A stretch of 64,000 bases of DNA from Marinomonas ostreistagni (GTDB lineage Bacteria; Pseudomonadota; Gammaproteobacteria; Pseudomonadales; Marinomonadaceae), in the NCBI RefSeq assembly GCF_016888445.1, contig NZ_JAFEKF010000001.1, forward strand, positions 62,001 to 126,000. Direction: 5' to 3'. The notes beneath the pieces are model-generated. The model made no database searches, was not told the DNA's origin, and worked only from the letters and a program-made list of their open reading frames with translations. Shown here piece by piece: positions 42,585 to 52,912 of this stretch. The position numbers were made by a program, and so were the translations under genes. How positions within the stretch are numbered: position 1 is the first letter of the stretch; each line of letters begins with the position of its first letter.

Positions 42585-44501
42585 CTAAGTCGTTTTTTTA
42601 GTACGCTTCGGCTTGCGGCTGTAGCGTTTTTTAGTGCCGCGTTTGGGGGCTTGAGGCAGGTTGCTAAAGTTGCTCAATTGGCCACTTCGAGCGGTAGTTA
42701 CTAAGGTGTTAAGTCCGCTTACAAGCTCATCCATAAAGGTTTGATAGTGTTCAGTATTTTTACTGATACCATCGAGCATCGCTTCCCATTTTGCCGTCAT
42801 ATCCGGTACGGTCGTTTGTTCGGGTAAGGCCTCGATTAATGCCGTACCTGTCGCCGTAGCATGGATTTGTTTGCCGTCACGTTGTAAAAAACCGCGCTTG
42901 AACAGCAACTCAATGATACTTGCTCTTGTCGCTTCAGTGCCCAAGCCATCTGTCTCTTTAAGTATGGCCTTAATATCGGCAGCGGTGACGAAGCGGCTGA
43001 TACCTGTCATTGCGGCTAGCAAGGTGGCATCGGTAAACGCGTCTGGCGGCGTGGTTTCTTTATCTAAGACTTCCCCTTTCTGACAATGTAAGGTTTGGCC
43101 TTCTATCAAGCTTGGTAGCTCTGGTTGTTCTTTTTTGTTGGCCGGCATTAATGCTTTCCAACCCAATTTCGTCACCGTTACTCCTGAGGTAGTAAATTCA
43201 CCGCCTTCGATGGTGACGTGAATCTTAGTCGCTAAGTATTCGTAGGCCGGTAAAAACTGAATCAAGTACTGGCGTGCAATCAGCTCAAAGACTCTACGTT
43301 CATCGCTATTAAGCTTGCTGAATGCCGCTAGCTGACTGGTCGGTATGATGGCATGGTGCGCGCCGACTTGTTTGTCGTTCCAAGCTTTGCTTTTCTGCTG
43401 CGGGTTGGCGTCTTGTGCTGCGTTTTGAAAAGGGAGCTCAAGTTTTTTTAACTGGCCGACAATGGTTGTAGCTTGTTTAAATTGTTCGGTTGGCAGGTAG
43501 CGGCAGTCCGATCGTGGATAAGTGATCATTTGGTGGCGCTCGTACAGCGCCTGACAGGTATCGAGTACTTTTTGCGCCGACATAGAAAACGCTTTAGCGG
43601 CGTCAATTTGCAGGGCTGACAAATTATAGGGCAGTGGCGCAGTCTGTTTTTTGGGGCTTTTGTCGTAGCCTGTGACGGTCGCTGGTTTATCCGTGATACG
43701 ACGTGCGACATTTTCTGCTAATGGCTTACTGAGTACACGGCCTTCTTCGTCTTGATAGGGCTCACAGGCTTTGCTGGGTTGCCATTTGGCTTGAAAGCTT
43801 TGCTGTTGTTCAGTGAGCAAGTGTGCGATGACTTGATAATAAGCCTTAGGGACAAACTCAGCGCGCTCTTTGTCTCGGCGTACGACTAGGCCAAGTACGG
43901 GCGTTTGTACGCGACCAACGGACAGTACGCCTTGATAGCCTGCTTGGCGGCCTTTGACGGTATAAGCGCGTGTTAAGTTGATGCCGTAAAGCCAGTCAGC
44001 TCTGGAGCGCGCGAGGGCTGAACGCGATAGCGCGGCAAATTCTTTATTAGGACGCAGCTGGTTTAGGGCCTTTTTGACCGCAGGTAAGGTCAGGTCGCTG
44101 ATTAATAAACGTTGCGTATGTTCCAGTTTTGCTTTGCTAACTTTACTAAAGTGTAAGACTTCATCGACCAGTAGTTGACCTTCACGATCAGGGTCTCCTG
44201 CATGCACGATTTGATTGGCTTGTTTGAGGAGTCGCTTAACTACCGCAAGCTGTTTTTTAGTGTTTGCTTTGGCTTTCCATTGCCAGTCATCTGGCACAAT
44301 CGGTAAGTGATCGAGACTCCATTGTTTGTAATGGGGAGCGTAATCCTGCGGTTCAGCAAGCTCGAGAAGATGGCCGATGCACCAAGTGACGCAATCACCA
44401 TTAGGCAGCTCAATGTAGCCATCGTGCTTTTTTTGTGGGTTGGGTAGGGCGCTGGCGATAGCGCGAGCAAGGCTTGGCTTTTCGGCAATGTATAAGATCA
44501 T
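42585..44501 (-). CDS. topB: DNA topoisomerase III
   Basis: A 638-residue type IA topoisomerase that unlinks single-stranded and precatenated DNA. The TOPRIM domain starts at residue 1 (MILYIAEKPSLARAIA) with HAGDPDREGQLLVDE; the catalytic tyrosine is in MITYPRSDCRYLP (~327). The length matches E. coli TopB (653). The C-terminus is a basic tail (KKRYSRKPKRTKKTT), likely DNA-binding, and no zinc-finger cysteines are seen. The ATG at 44501 has no ribosome site and directly abuts one arm of a 10-bp inverted repeat. Confidence 0.95.
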   Translation of the reverse strand: MILYIAEKPSLARAIASALPNPQKKHDGYIELPNGDCVTWCIGHLLELAEPQDYAPHYKQWSLDHLPIVPDDWQWKAKANTKKQLAVVKRLLKQANQIVHAGDPDREGQLLVDEVLHFSKVSKAKLEHTQRLLISDLTLPAVKKALNQLRPNKEFAALSRSALARSRADWLYGINLTRAYTVKGRQAGYQGVLSVGRVQTPVLGLVVRRDKERAEFVPKAYYQVIAHLLTEQQQSFQAKWQPSKACEPYQDEEGRVLSKPLAENVARRITDKPATVTGYDKSPKKQTAPLPYNLSALQIDAAKAFSMSAQKVLDTCQALYERHQMITYPRSDCRYLPTEQFKQATTIVGQLKKLELPFQNAAQDANPQQKSKAWNDKQVGAHHAIIPTSQLAAFSKLNSDERRVFELIARQYLIQFLPAYEYLATKIHVTIEGGEFTTSGVTVTKLGWKALMPANKKEQPELPSLIEGQTLHCQKGEVLDKETTPPDAFTDATLLAAMTGISRFVTAADIKAILKETDGLGTEATRASIIELLFKRGFLQRDGKQIHATATGTALIEALPEQTTVPDMTAKWEAMLDGISKNTEHYQTFMDELVSGLNTLVTTARSGQLSNFSNLPQAPKRGTKKRYSRKPKRTKKTT

Positions 44502-44554
44502 GGATACACAAGAAATCTGTAAGTATGGTTATTTATACAGTATTTTGTGTATCC
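44502..44554 (-). promoter_or_regulatory. Inverted repeat abutting the topB start codon
   Basis: GGATACACAA (44502-44511) and TTGTGTATCC (44545-44554) are perfect 10-bp complements; CTGTA (44516-44520) and TACAG (44536-44540) extend the symmetry inside. On the topB strand a TATAAA -10-like element lies between the arms. It may be an operator, or a leader hairpin masking initiation. Confidence 0.5.
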
Positions 44555-44575
44555 AAGTCCAATCTCGCTAAGTGG

Positions 44576-45061
44576 TTACTTTAAAATCGGAACCACAAGA
44601 ACGGGTACGCGGCTATGGTGAACCACTTTGTTAGCGGTTGAGCCAATGACCATTTGGCCAATACGGCTATGGGTGCGGCTGTTCATAACGATTAGGTCAG
44701 CGCCCACTTTCTCTGCGGTAAGCTCGATGGCTTCGGCTGGGATGCCATGTACGACTTCAAGCTCAGGCGTCGCTGGTAGTTCTTTAACATCTTCTGAGTG
44801 CGCTTCCATAAAATCGCGCAAATAAGTTTGCATGCGGTCGAGGGTTGAGCGAACCGCGTCTTCACGCATTTCTTGAATGCTTTCGTCTGAGATGTAGTTA
44901 TGGATCATGTTGGCTGCTTGGGCAGTGATTGGCTCCATCGCATGCATGATGACAACTTTTGCTTGATTTGAGATCGCTAGATTCATGACCATCTCCATGG
45001 CTTGATTAGTTCTAGGCTCTAAATCGCAAGCATATAGAATAGTGCGGACTTTAGGTAACAT
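44576..45061 (-). CDS. Universal stress protein (UspA family)
   Basis: A 161-residue UspA-fold protein (PF00582). Strand 1 reads VRTILYACDLE and the C-terminal strand reads HSRVPVLVVPILK. The ATP-binding pattern G-x2-G-x9-G-S is incomplete: NSRTHSRIGQMVIGS lacks the first glycines, so it is more like the non-ATP-binding UspA type. The ATG at 45061 has GAGGAG 7 bases upstream; the ORF start at 45076 does not. A single gene. Confidence 0.9.
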   Translation of the reverse strand: MLPKVRTILYACDLEPRTNQAMEMVMNLAISNQAKVVIMHAMEPITAQAANMIHNYISDESIQEMREDAVRSTLDRMQTYLRDFMEAHSEDVKELPATPELEVVHGIPAEAIELTAEKVGADLIVMNSRTHSRIGQMVIGSTANKVVHHSRVPVLVVPILK

Positions 45062-45133
45062 CTGATTTCTCCTCATTCGGATGATAACTTAAGTCTAAAC
45101 ATTTCATATTAAGGTGGCGTGACGCAAGTCAAA

Positions 45134-45298
45134 CTAGCGTTCTAGCACCAATAAAAAATTCTTATTGGGGCTATCAAGATAGCCATCTGCGATGAAGCCA
45201 AGGGCGGCAATACTGAGGATTAGAGTAACAAAGGCGACGTTCAGCCACAGTTGGCTTTTTTGTGTTTTAGGTGTGAGTGTGGCGAGCAATTTGGACAT
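45134..45298 (-). CDS. Small single-pass membrane protein, Fur-box linked
   Basis: A 54-residue protein I do not recognise. The ATG at 45298 is preceded by a strong ribosome site (AAGGAGG, ~9 bases). It begins MSKLLATLTPKTQKSQLW, has a hydrophobic helix at ~18-36 (LNVAFVTLILSIAALGFI) and a short charged tail ending in LVLER. The N-terminus is basic, so the tail probably faces the periplasm. A 16/19 match to the Fur box lies ~31 bp upstream of the start, implying iron repression. The reading frame, ribosome site and membrane helix together make it convincing. It is neither a known leader peptide nor a fragment of a neighbour. Confidence 0.72.
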   Translation of the reverse strand: MSKLLATLTPKTQKSQLWLNVAFVTLILSIAALGFIADGYLDSPNKNFLLVLER

Positions 45299-45455
45299 AT
45301 CGGTCTACCTCCTTAGTCAGTCTATGATATTAATGATAATCAATATCATTAATAAAATCTAGTGTTTCAGTGCCTTCCCTAGGTCGGCAATGAGAGACCG
45401 TTGTGGTAGACTTTTGACCTCGATTTTTTAACTGTACTTATAAAGAGATTAAGTT
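45299..45455. promoter_or_regulatory. Divergent promoter region with Fur box
   Basis: Between the small membrane protein (minus) and the FKBP gene (plus), bases 45329-45347 match the 19-bp Fur consensus at 16 positions, and overlapping GATAAT-like hexamers extend around it from 45326 to 45350. It is 31 bp from the small gene and ~110 bp from fklB, so the small gene is the likelier target. Confidence 0.68.
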
Positions 45456-46076
45456 ATGTCTGAACTGTCTTACGCGACAAATGAAGCGAAAATTGCCTAC
45501 GGCATCGGCCGTCAAATCGGCGACCAACTGCGCGGTAGCGACTTAGGTGAGTTGTCTTTGGATCACTTGTTCGCAGCGATCCAAGATGCGCTAAACGATC
45601 AGCCAATGGCAGTACCAGCTGATGAGCTAGAAGCCGCTTTTGCCCAGTTGCAAGAGAAAATGGAAGAGAAGTCTCGTGCGGCAGCGGCTGACGAAATTGC
45701 TGCAGGCGAAGCGTTCCTAGCAGAAAACAAAGCGCGTGATGGCGTTCAAGTAACAGAATCTGGTCTTCAATACGAAGTACTGGAAGAAGGTACTGGTAAC
45801 CAGCCAGTTGCGTCTTCAACAGTGCGTGTTCACTACGAAGGCCGTTTGGTTGATGGTCAAGTATTCGATAGCTCAATTCAGCGCGGCGAGCCAATTGAGT
45901 TCCCACTTGCTGGTGTTATTGCTGGTTGGACAGAAGGTCTACAGCTAATGAAAGAAGGTGCTAAATACCGCTTAACGATTCCTGCGAATCTGGGTTACGG
46001 TGCCCAAGGCGCTGGTGCGGTCATCCCACCTCACGCAACTCTAGTATTTGATGTTGAGCTGATTGCGATCCTGTAA
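45456..46076 (+). CDS. fklB: FKBP-type peptidyl-prolyl isomerase, FklB-like
   Basis: A 206-residue FKBP22-type prolyl isomerase. The N-terminal dimerisation helices (~1-105, YATNEAKIAYGIGRQIGDQL) are followed by the FKBP domain (SGLQYEVLEEGTG, VHYEGRLVDGQVFDSS, IAGWTEGLQLMKEGAKYRL, YGAQGAGAVIPPHATLVFDVEL). There is no signal peptide, so it acts in the cytoplasm, unlike FkpA. Active-site Tyr, Phe-Asp, Ile and Trp equivalents are visible. Codons are strongly biased to those of the dgc cluster, suggesting high expression. Confidence 0.94.
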   Translation: MSELSYATNEAKIAYGIGRQIGDQLRGSDLGELSLDHLFAAIQDALNDQPMAVPADELEAAFAQLQEKMEEKSRAAAADEIAAGEAFLAENKARDGVQVTESGLQYEVLEEGTGNQPVASSTVRVHYEGRLVDGQVFDSSIQRGEPIEFPLAGVIAGWTEGLQLMKEGAKYRLTIPANLGYGAQGAGAVIPPHATLVFDVELIAIL

Positions 46077-46096
46077 GGTTTGCCCAGTTAAACACG

Positions 46097-46127
46097 AAAA
46101 AATAGGAGCCAAGGCTCCTATTTTTTT
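46097..46127. terminator. Bidirectional intrinsic terminator
   Basis: AAAAATAGGAGCC / GGCTCCTATTTTT stem with a 2-base loop, A and T tracts on both flanks, between convergent fklB and GNAT genes. Confidence 0.93.
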
Positions 46128-46147
46128 ATCTTTAAATAGTCTTGCTT

Positions 46148-46564
46148 TTACACCTGGCGCGTCATTTTGACATGCGGTTTGCCGGCTTCCAGAAAGATGC
46201 GACCATCGGTTTCAAAACCGTGTGCATGGAAAAAAGCTTGCGCATCGACCATGGTATGTAAAAAGATTTCTTTTACCTGCATCTCACGAGCAACTTGTAC
46301 CGCACGATTAAGCAGCATTTTGCCGTAGCCTTGATGGCGATAATTCGGCAATACCGCTAGATGACCGATTTGGCCGGCCATCGTTAAGCGACAAACGCCC
46401 ATCGGCACGGCGGTGGTGCCAAAGGCCACAAAATGCGTGGCGTCCTCATCAAGCCCATCCCATTCGTCTGCCTCATCAAAGCCGTGTTCTATGACGAATA
46501 CCTGTTTGCGCACAAAGGTAAGTTGCGCTTGGCTGCTGTGCCAGTCTGACGTGAGTACTTTCAT
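46148..46564 (-). CDS. GNAT family N-acetyltransferase
   Basis: A 138-residue GNAT acetyltransferase, similar to the ElaA/YjcF-like single-domain type: VRKQVFVIEHGFDEADEWDG near the start, the acetyl-CoA loop LAVLPNYRHQGYGKMLL (R-x-x-G-x-G/A) and FFHAHGFETDG late. It starts 5 bases after the stop of roxA, so the two are co-transcribed. A substrate on the ribosome is conceivable from context, but unproven. Confidence 0.9.
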   Translation of the reverse strand: MKVLTSDWHSSQAQLTFVRKQVFVIEHGFDEADEWDGLDEDATHFVAFGTTAVPMGVCRLTMAGQIGHLAVLPNYRHQGYGKMLLNRAVQVAREMQVKEIFLHTMVDAQAFFHAHGFETDGRIFLEAGKPHVKMTRQV

Positions 46565-46569
46565 GTACG

Positions 46570-47754
46570 TTATTCATCCTCAAAGGGCAGTGCCACAATC
46601 GCTTGGTGCTGCAATAGAAAACGCAGTGTCTCAGCGAGTTGCGGATGCTGGTTGATTTCAAGACCGCTAAAATCAAATTCTTCTTGATCACAAATGGCCT
46701 CGATAAACGGGATAAGCTCGGCGGCAATAGCCAGTGATTGACCGTTGCAGAACAGCAGACAGGTTGAGTGTTCGTTGTAATAGCTTAAACGAGCATCCCC
46801 AGGGCGAATGAAGGTGTCACCGCGAAGGGCTTGAGTGTACACATCGTCCAATTCTTTTTGATTAAGTTGTGCGGTGTACTCAGGGTACTTGCTCTCACTC
46901 ATGGTCTCGCCTAACCATTGTGCCAGCAACGCTGGATCGTCGATTAGATCTAATAGCTTGTTGCGTAAATGATCGATATCGCTGACTTGAATCTGGGCAT
47001 GGTGATCGCGTTCTAGCGGCTCAGGTGCGGCAAAGCGATTTTTTTCATCGACTTCTTCGCACAGCTTATCCGTCACGCCCTGTAATGCGGCTTGCACGGA
47101 AGGCGCACGAAAACCGACGGAAAAGGTCATGCACTCATTGTCGAGGGCGCGGCCATTGTGAGCAAAGTTGGGCGGCAAATATAAAATATCGCCCGCTTCA
47201 AGTTCGTAATCCTGTTTGGGGTCGACCTCAAAAATATCCAAAATATGCAGCTTGGTGCCTTCAAGGTTAGTGTCTTGGTACTGTTCAGGAGCTAACACCT
47301 GCCAGCGACGCTTGCCAGCCAGCTGAACTAAAAATACATCGTATTGATCATAGTGTGGGCCAACACTACCACCTTCGGTGGCGTAGCTCACCATGATGTC
47401 ATCGACACGCCAGCTTGGTAAAAAGTTAAAACGTTCACGCAACGCTTGAACTGCTGGCACCCAATGATCGACTGCTTGTACTAATAGCGTCCATTCAGAT
47501 TCTGGAAGTTGGGCAAAAGTGTCTTCTGTGAAAGGTCCTTGTTGAAGTTGCCAAGGTGTATCACCTTGCTCAATGACTAGGCGTGATTCCACTTCTTCTT
47601 CCATTGCTAAGCCGGCAAGCTCGTCAGCACTGATGGGTAGCTCGATGTCTTTTGCGCCACCACGGATCAGTAATGGCTTTTTCTGCCAGTACTCTTGGTA
47701 AAAGGTTTTTGCGCTGATGCCAGCTAAGATAGAAAGGGGCGTGTCGATATTCAT
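46570..47754 (-). CDS. roxA: Ribosomal protein L16 arginine hydroxylase RoxA-like
   Basis: A 394-residue JmjC/cupin 2-oxoglutarate- and Fe(II)-dependent oxygenase, like E. coli YcfD/RoxA, which hydroxylates an arginine of ribosomal protein L16. The iron ligands His134, Asp136 (GPHYDQYD) and His199 (NFAHNGR) are present, as is the C-terminal winged-helix-like region. The ATG at 47754 is chosen to match the family start; an earlier in-frame ATG at 47820 would run back through the purB terminator. It is followed by the GNAT gene. Confidence 0.92.
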   Translation of the reverse strand: MNIDTPLSILAGISAKTFYQEYWQKKPLLIRGGAKDIELPISADELAGLAMEEEVESRLVIEQGDTPWQLQQGPFTEDTFAQLPESEWTLLVQAVDHWVPAVQALRERFNFLPSWRVDDIMVSYATEGGSVGPHYDQYDVFLVQLAGKRRWQVLAPEQYQDTNLEGTKLHILDIFEVDPKQDYELEAGDILYLPPNFAHNGRALDNECMTFSVGFRAPSVQAALQGVTDKLCEEVDEKNRFAAPEPLERDHHAQIQVSDIDHLRNKLLDLIDDPALLAQWLGETMSESKYPEYTAQLNQKELDDVYTQALRGDTFIRPGDARLSYYNEHSTCLLFCNGQSLAIAAELIPFIEAICDQEEFDFSGLEINQHPQLAETLRFLLQHQAIVALPFEDE

Positions 47755-47769
47755 GTTCGCTCTCGTCGT

Positions 47770-47796
47770 AAAAAAAAGAGCCGTAAACGGCTCTTT
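47770..47796 (-). terminator. Intrinsic terminator after purB
   Basis: Minus-strand AAAGAGCCG / CGGCTCTTT stem followed by T, lying between the purB stop and the roxA start. Confidence 0.9.
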
Positions 47797-47828
47797 GAAT
47801 GTAGCGGATTGTAGCGGCAATGCCTAGC

Positions 47829-49226
<1,398 letters not shown>

Positions 49227-49386
49227 TCAGGGAAAGGCGCATTATAAGCGAAAGCCCGCTTTTGCGCTACGTTAACCCTTTGTAATTAAAATCGGCAAAG
49301 TAGACAATTTGCTACATTTCTTTGATTAAGGACATCTAGGGCTTGTCATACTATGGGGGCTTATTACCCACAATTAAGGATAAACG

Positions 49387-50988
49387 ATGACCATTAATCG
49401 CTTATACGGCTGTGTGATCGGGGCTGTTTTGTTAGTAATGTGCGCTCTGTATGCCATTACTGAGTATGGCCTGATCAATAATCAGGCCACTATTAAAAAA
49501 GAAGTACAACTGGCGAATGCGATGGGAGCAATGAAGGATGCTCGTTATTACACGGTACAGGTGCAGCAATTTTTAACCGATATGGGGGCGACCCGTGGTG
49601 ACGATGCGTTACCAGAGGCGCAAGCGAGTTTGGCTGGCGCCAAGCAGAGTTTGGATGTGTTGCTCTCTTATATGCCAGATTATGCTACGCAAGTGGCGGC
49701 GTTGAAAAAGAGTCTTGATGCTCTGTATCAATCCGGTTTTGTCATGGCAGAGGCTTATATTGAGCAGGGTACGGACGCGGGTAATGCTCTGATGAAGGGG
49801 CCAGGCGGACTTGATGATGCATCGGTAAAACTGTCTACCGAGCTGGCTGCAGTCTCCGATGAAATTGAGCGGCGTCTCGAACAAAGCTCTAATAATGCAA
49901 TCAATAACATCGCTGAAACCGAGCAAGTGGCTCTTATTAGCTCATTAGTGTCGGCTGTGGTGGTGATCGGTTTGCTGCTTGCTTTGCGTCAAAAAACCTT
50001 ACCAGATATTCGTAAGCTGGAGCACTCTTTGCAGGATATTGCTCAAGGCGCACGCGATTTGACAGTACGCTTAAATGAGGCGGGTGATGATGAGTTGGCG
50101 GACGTTGCGAAAAGCTTCAACCGTTTTATTGCCAATCTGAATACCTTAGTGGGAACCGTTCAAGGGCAATCCCAAGAATTAGCGAGTGTTGGTGAGCAAA
50201 TGCTAGCGGCTTCAGAGCGTACTCGCACAGGTATGGCGTCACTTCAAAATGAAACCTTGGGCATCGCGGGCGCGATTGAAGAGATGCAAGGTACTATCCG
50301 TTATGTTGCAGAGGGGGCTGATGGCACGGCGCAGGCCGCGAAAGAGTCGGATGAATACACCCGAACGGTAGCGGGTTTAGTTGATAACAGTGCGGCCTCA
50401 ATTGGCAAGTTAGCGCAGGGAATCGATGAGGCAGCCCTTGCGTTACAAAGCTTAGAAAAACAAACCAGTGATGTCGGTAGTATTCTAGATGTCATTCGCG
50501 ACATTGCAGATCAAACCAACCTACTAGCTCTTAATGCCGCGATTGAGGCTGCGCGAGCAGGCGAGCAGGGGCGTGGGTTTGCTGTTGTAGCAGATGAGGT
50601 TCGAACCTTGGCGCAGCGAACTCAAGAGTCAACCGAGCAAATTCAGGCGATGATCACTAAGTTGCAGGCTGGTGCACATGAGGCGGTTGTCGTGATGAAC
50701 GGTAGCAAGCAGCAGGCAGAAGAGTCAGTGACCAAGTCCACTGAGGCGAATATGGCGTTGGCGAAAATTTCTGGCTCGATTAGCAGCATGTCTGCCAAGG
50801 CGGCAGAGATTGCGACAGCGATGGAGCAACAGGCCGCCAGTGCGCAGAGTATCGATACGCGCATTCGTTTGATTCGCGATGAGGCAGAGCAAACCAGTGC
50901 CAATGCGGTGCAATCAAATCAGGCCAGTGAAAGCGTACAGAAACAGGCGGCAGCTATCAGTAATCTGGTCTCTGCTTACCGAGTTTAA
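49387..50988 (+). CDS. Chemoreceptor with helical periplasmic sensor
   Basis: A 533-residue methyl-accepting chemotaxis protein. Membrane helices lie at ~5-26 and ~183-202, with an all-helical ~155-residue sensor between them (four-helix-bundle type; [21 protein letters not shown]). HAMP and the signalling tip follow ([20 protein letters not shown]). There is no CheR pentapeptide. It lies 206 bp before the dipeptidase gene that opens the betaine/dimethylglycine cluster, on the same strand; a betaine-related ligand is possible but only by position. Confidence 0.93.
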   Translation: MTINRLYGCVIGAVLLVMCALYAITEYGLINNQATIKKEVQLANAMGAMKDARYYTVQVQQFLTDMGATRGDDALPEAQASLAGAKQSLDVLLSYMPDYATQVAALKKSLDALYQSGFVMAEAYIEQGTDAGNALMKGPGGLDDASVKLSTELAAVSDEIERRLEQSSNNAINNIAETEQVALISSLVSAVVVIGLLLALRQKTLPDIRKLEHSLQDIAQGARDLTVRLNEAGDDELADVAKSFNRFIANLNTLVGTVQGQSQELASVGEQMLAASERTRTGMASLQNETLGIAGAIEEMQGTIRYVAEGADGTAQAAKESDEYTRTVAGLVDNSAASIGKLAQGIDEAALALQSLEKQTSDVGSILDVIRDIADQTNLLALNAAIEAARAGEQGRGFAVVADEVRTLAQRTQESTEQIQAMITKLQAGAHEAVVVMNGSKQQAEESVTKSTEANMALAKISGSISSMSAKAAEIATAMEQQAASAQSIDTRIRLIRDEAEQTSANAVQSNQASESVQKQAAAISNLVSAYRV

Positions 50989-51069
50989 GGCTATAATTAG
51001 GGCTATATGAGAGTCATTTTCAAGTGGCTCCGCCCCCTAACATCATTTACCGATGTGTGTCGCATTTAG

Positions 51070-51099
51070 GGTCGGTTTTAGTACTGCCATGGTCGTTTA
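51070..51099 (+). promoter_or_regulatory. Candidate activator repeats before dipeptidase gene
   Basis: GGTCGGTTTTAG (from 51070) and GGTCGTTTACAG (from 51091) match at 9 of 12 positions and start 21 bp apart; a reverse-oriented copy (TAAACTGACC, 51128-51137) follows. The spacing fits an AraC-family activator; GbdR controls the homologous pseudomonad cluster. I cannot match it to a known GbdR motif. Confidence 0.4.
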
Positions 51100-51194
51100 C
51101 AGCCACTAATAGTTTTATGCATAGTCATAAACTGACCGCATCGGAAGGTGTTTCTTCCAAGTAATCCTATATTTGATATAAAGGAAAAAGAACG

Positions 51195-52172
51195 ATGAAT
51201 GCAGCAGAATTACATGATAAGGCTATTGTGATCGATGGCTTAATTTGTGCGAACTGGAACCGCGAATTATTTGAAGACATGGCTAAAGGTAAGCTGACTG
51301 CGGCGAACTGCACGATGTCGTTCTGGGAAAACTTTGAAGGCGCCGTCCAAAACATCGCTGACATGAACAAAATGATCGACGAAAACAGCGATCTATTGCT
51401 AAAAGTCCGCACAACTAAAGACATCCACCGCGCCAAAGCAGAAGGCAAGACGGGTGTTATGATGGGCTTCCAAAACGCCCACCCTTACGAAGATCAAATT
51501 GGTTACGTACAAATTCTTAAAGACCTAGGCGTGGGTATCACACAGATGTGTTACAACACGCAAAACCTAGTAGGTACAGGTTGTTACGAGCGTGATGGCG
51601 GCCTATCTGGTTTTGGTCGTGAAATCGTAGCTGAGATGAACCGTGTCGGTGTGCTATGTGACCTTTCTCACGTAGGTGCTAACACAGCGAAAGAAGTTAT
51701 CGAAGAATCAAAAAAACCAGTTGCTTACTCTCACTGTCTGCCTTCTGGTCTTAAAGAGCACCCACGTAACCGCTCTGATGAAGAATTGAAATTCATTGCG
51801 GACAACGGCGGCTTCGTAGGCGTGACTATGTTCACACCTTTCCTACGTGCGGGTGTTAATGCAACGGTTGATGACTACGTTGAAGCGATTCAATACGTTT
51901 ACAACATCGTAGGTGAAGATGCGATCGGTATCGGTACTGACTTTACTCAAGGTCACGGCGAAGATTTCTTCGAGTACCTTACACACGATAAAGGTTATGC
52001 TCGTCGCCTAACGCGCTTCGGTGAAATCATCAATCCGAAAGGCATCCGTACTGTCGGTGAATTCCCTAACTTGACTGAAGCGCTACTTCGTCATGGCTTC
52101 ACTGAGCGTCAAGTACTTAAAATCATGGGTGAAAACTGGGTTAACCTACTTGCTGAGGTTTGGGGCGAGTAA
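51195..52172 (+). CDS. Membrane-dipeptidase-family peptidase (M19)
   Basis: A 325-residue protein of the renal dipeptidase family (PF01244), with a zinc-site start (AIVIDGLICANWNRE rather than the usual D-x-H-x-D), DLSHVGANTAKEVIE and YSHCLPSGLKEHPRN. The usual first HxD metal motif is not evident, so the metal site may differ from that of classical members. It corresponds to PA5396 in the Pseudomonas aeruginosa dimethylglycine cluster, and its exact role in that pathway is unknown. Strong codon bias indicates high expression. Confidence 0.88.
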   Translation: MNAAELHDKAIVIDGLICANWNRELFEDMAKGKLTAANCTMSFWENFEGAVQNIADMNKMIDENSDLLLKVRTTKDIHRAKAEGKTGVMMGFQNAHPYEDQIGYVQILKDLGVGITQMCYNTQNLVGTGCYERDGGLSGFGREIVAEMNRVGVLCDLSHVGANTAKEVIEESKKPVAYSHCLPSGLKEHPRNRSDEELKFIADNGGFVGVTMFTPFLRAGVNATVDDYVEAIQYVYNIVGEDAIGIGTDFTQGHGEDFFEYLTHDKGYARRLTRFGEIINPKGIRTVGEFPNLTEALLRHGFTERQVLKIMGENWVNLLAEVWGE

Positions 52173-52215
52173 TTTTTTACAGTTTGCCAAAAAACGGCTT
52201 AAAAGCAGGAAAAGG

Positions 52216-52244
52216 GAGTCGATAAATGCAAAGTTTATCGACTC
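52216..52244 (+). repeat. Intra-operon 11-bp hairpin
   Basis: GAGTCGATAAA / TTTATCGACTC with a 7-base loop follows the dipeptidase stop, and then TAATTTTG. It could act as a partial terminator or an mRNA-stabilising structure setting a higher dipeptidase level than the downstream genes. Confidence 0.6.
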
Positions 52245-52312
52245 TAATTTTGTTCTAATAAGATTTAGAGAATGCACAGGCATTCCGCTTAATTAATTTT
52301 GAGGTGTAAGAA

Positions 52313-52858
52313 ATGGGTTCACATGCTCCAGAAATGCCAATCCAAGTAGATGATGAAACAGGCGTATGGACAACGGATGCGTTGCCAATGCTTTACGTTC
52401 CACGTCACTTCTTCGTTAACAACCACATGGGTATCGAAGACGAGATCGGCGCAGAACGTTACGCAGAAATTCTTTACAAAGCAGGTTACAAGTCTGCTTA
52501 CTTCTGGTGTGAACAAGAAGCAGCGTGTCACGGTATCTCTGGTGCAGATGTATGGCACCACTACCTAAAACGTCTGTCTCAACGCGGTTGGGGTTTCTTC
52601 ATCACTGAAGAGCTAGACATCGAAAAAGGTACTGCTAAAGTACGTCTAGAAAATTCAGCGTTTGTTTACCATTACGAAAAAATTCACGGCAAAAAAGTAA
52701 ACCGTAAGATCGATTACATGTTTACTGGTTGGTTTGCTGGTGCAATGGACCAAATCGCAGAAGCGCAAGGTCTGTCTGTTCGCACTAAAGCAGAGCAAAC
52801 GCAGTGTGCAGCCGAAGAAGGTTGCGATGTGGGTTACTTCGAAGTAACACCGCTTTAA
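52313..52858 (+). CDS. DUF5943 protein of dimethylglycine cluster
   Basis: A 181-residue cytoplasmic protein with the DUF5943 layout, related to V4R/4-vinyl-reductase-type small-molecule-binding domains: LYVPRHFFVNNHMGIEDEIG, AYFWCEQEAACHGISG and VNRKIDYMFTGWFAGAMDQI. It matches PA5397, found next to dgcA in pseudomonads. Cysteines at CEQEAAC and near the C-terminus (CAAEEGC) could bind metal or a cofactor. Precise function unknown; conserved position implies a role in demethylation. Confidence 0.85.
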   Translation: MGSHAPEMPIQVDDETGVWTTDALPMLYVPRHFFVNNHMGIEDEIGAERYAEILYKAGYKSAYFWCEQEAACHGISGADVWHHYLKRLSQRGWGFFITEELDIEKGTAKVRLENSAFVYHYEKIHGKKVNRKIDYMFTGWFAGAMDQIAEAQGLSVRTKAEQTQCAAEEGCDVGYFEVTPL

Positions 52859-52912
52859 TTATTATTATTAATTGTCAGTCTATCGTTAAAAAAAAGAAGG
52901 CGGGGTTCCACT

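Noticed and set aside
44520..44545. LexA-like CTGTATAAATAACCAT on the topB strand
   Set aside because: The left half is good, but the right half has CCAT instead of ACAG; a degenerate site cannot be called without a matrix score.
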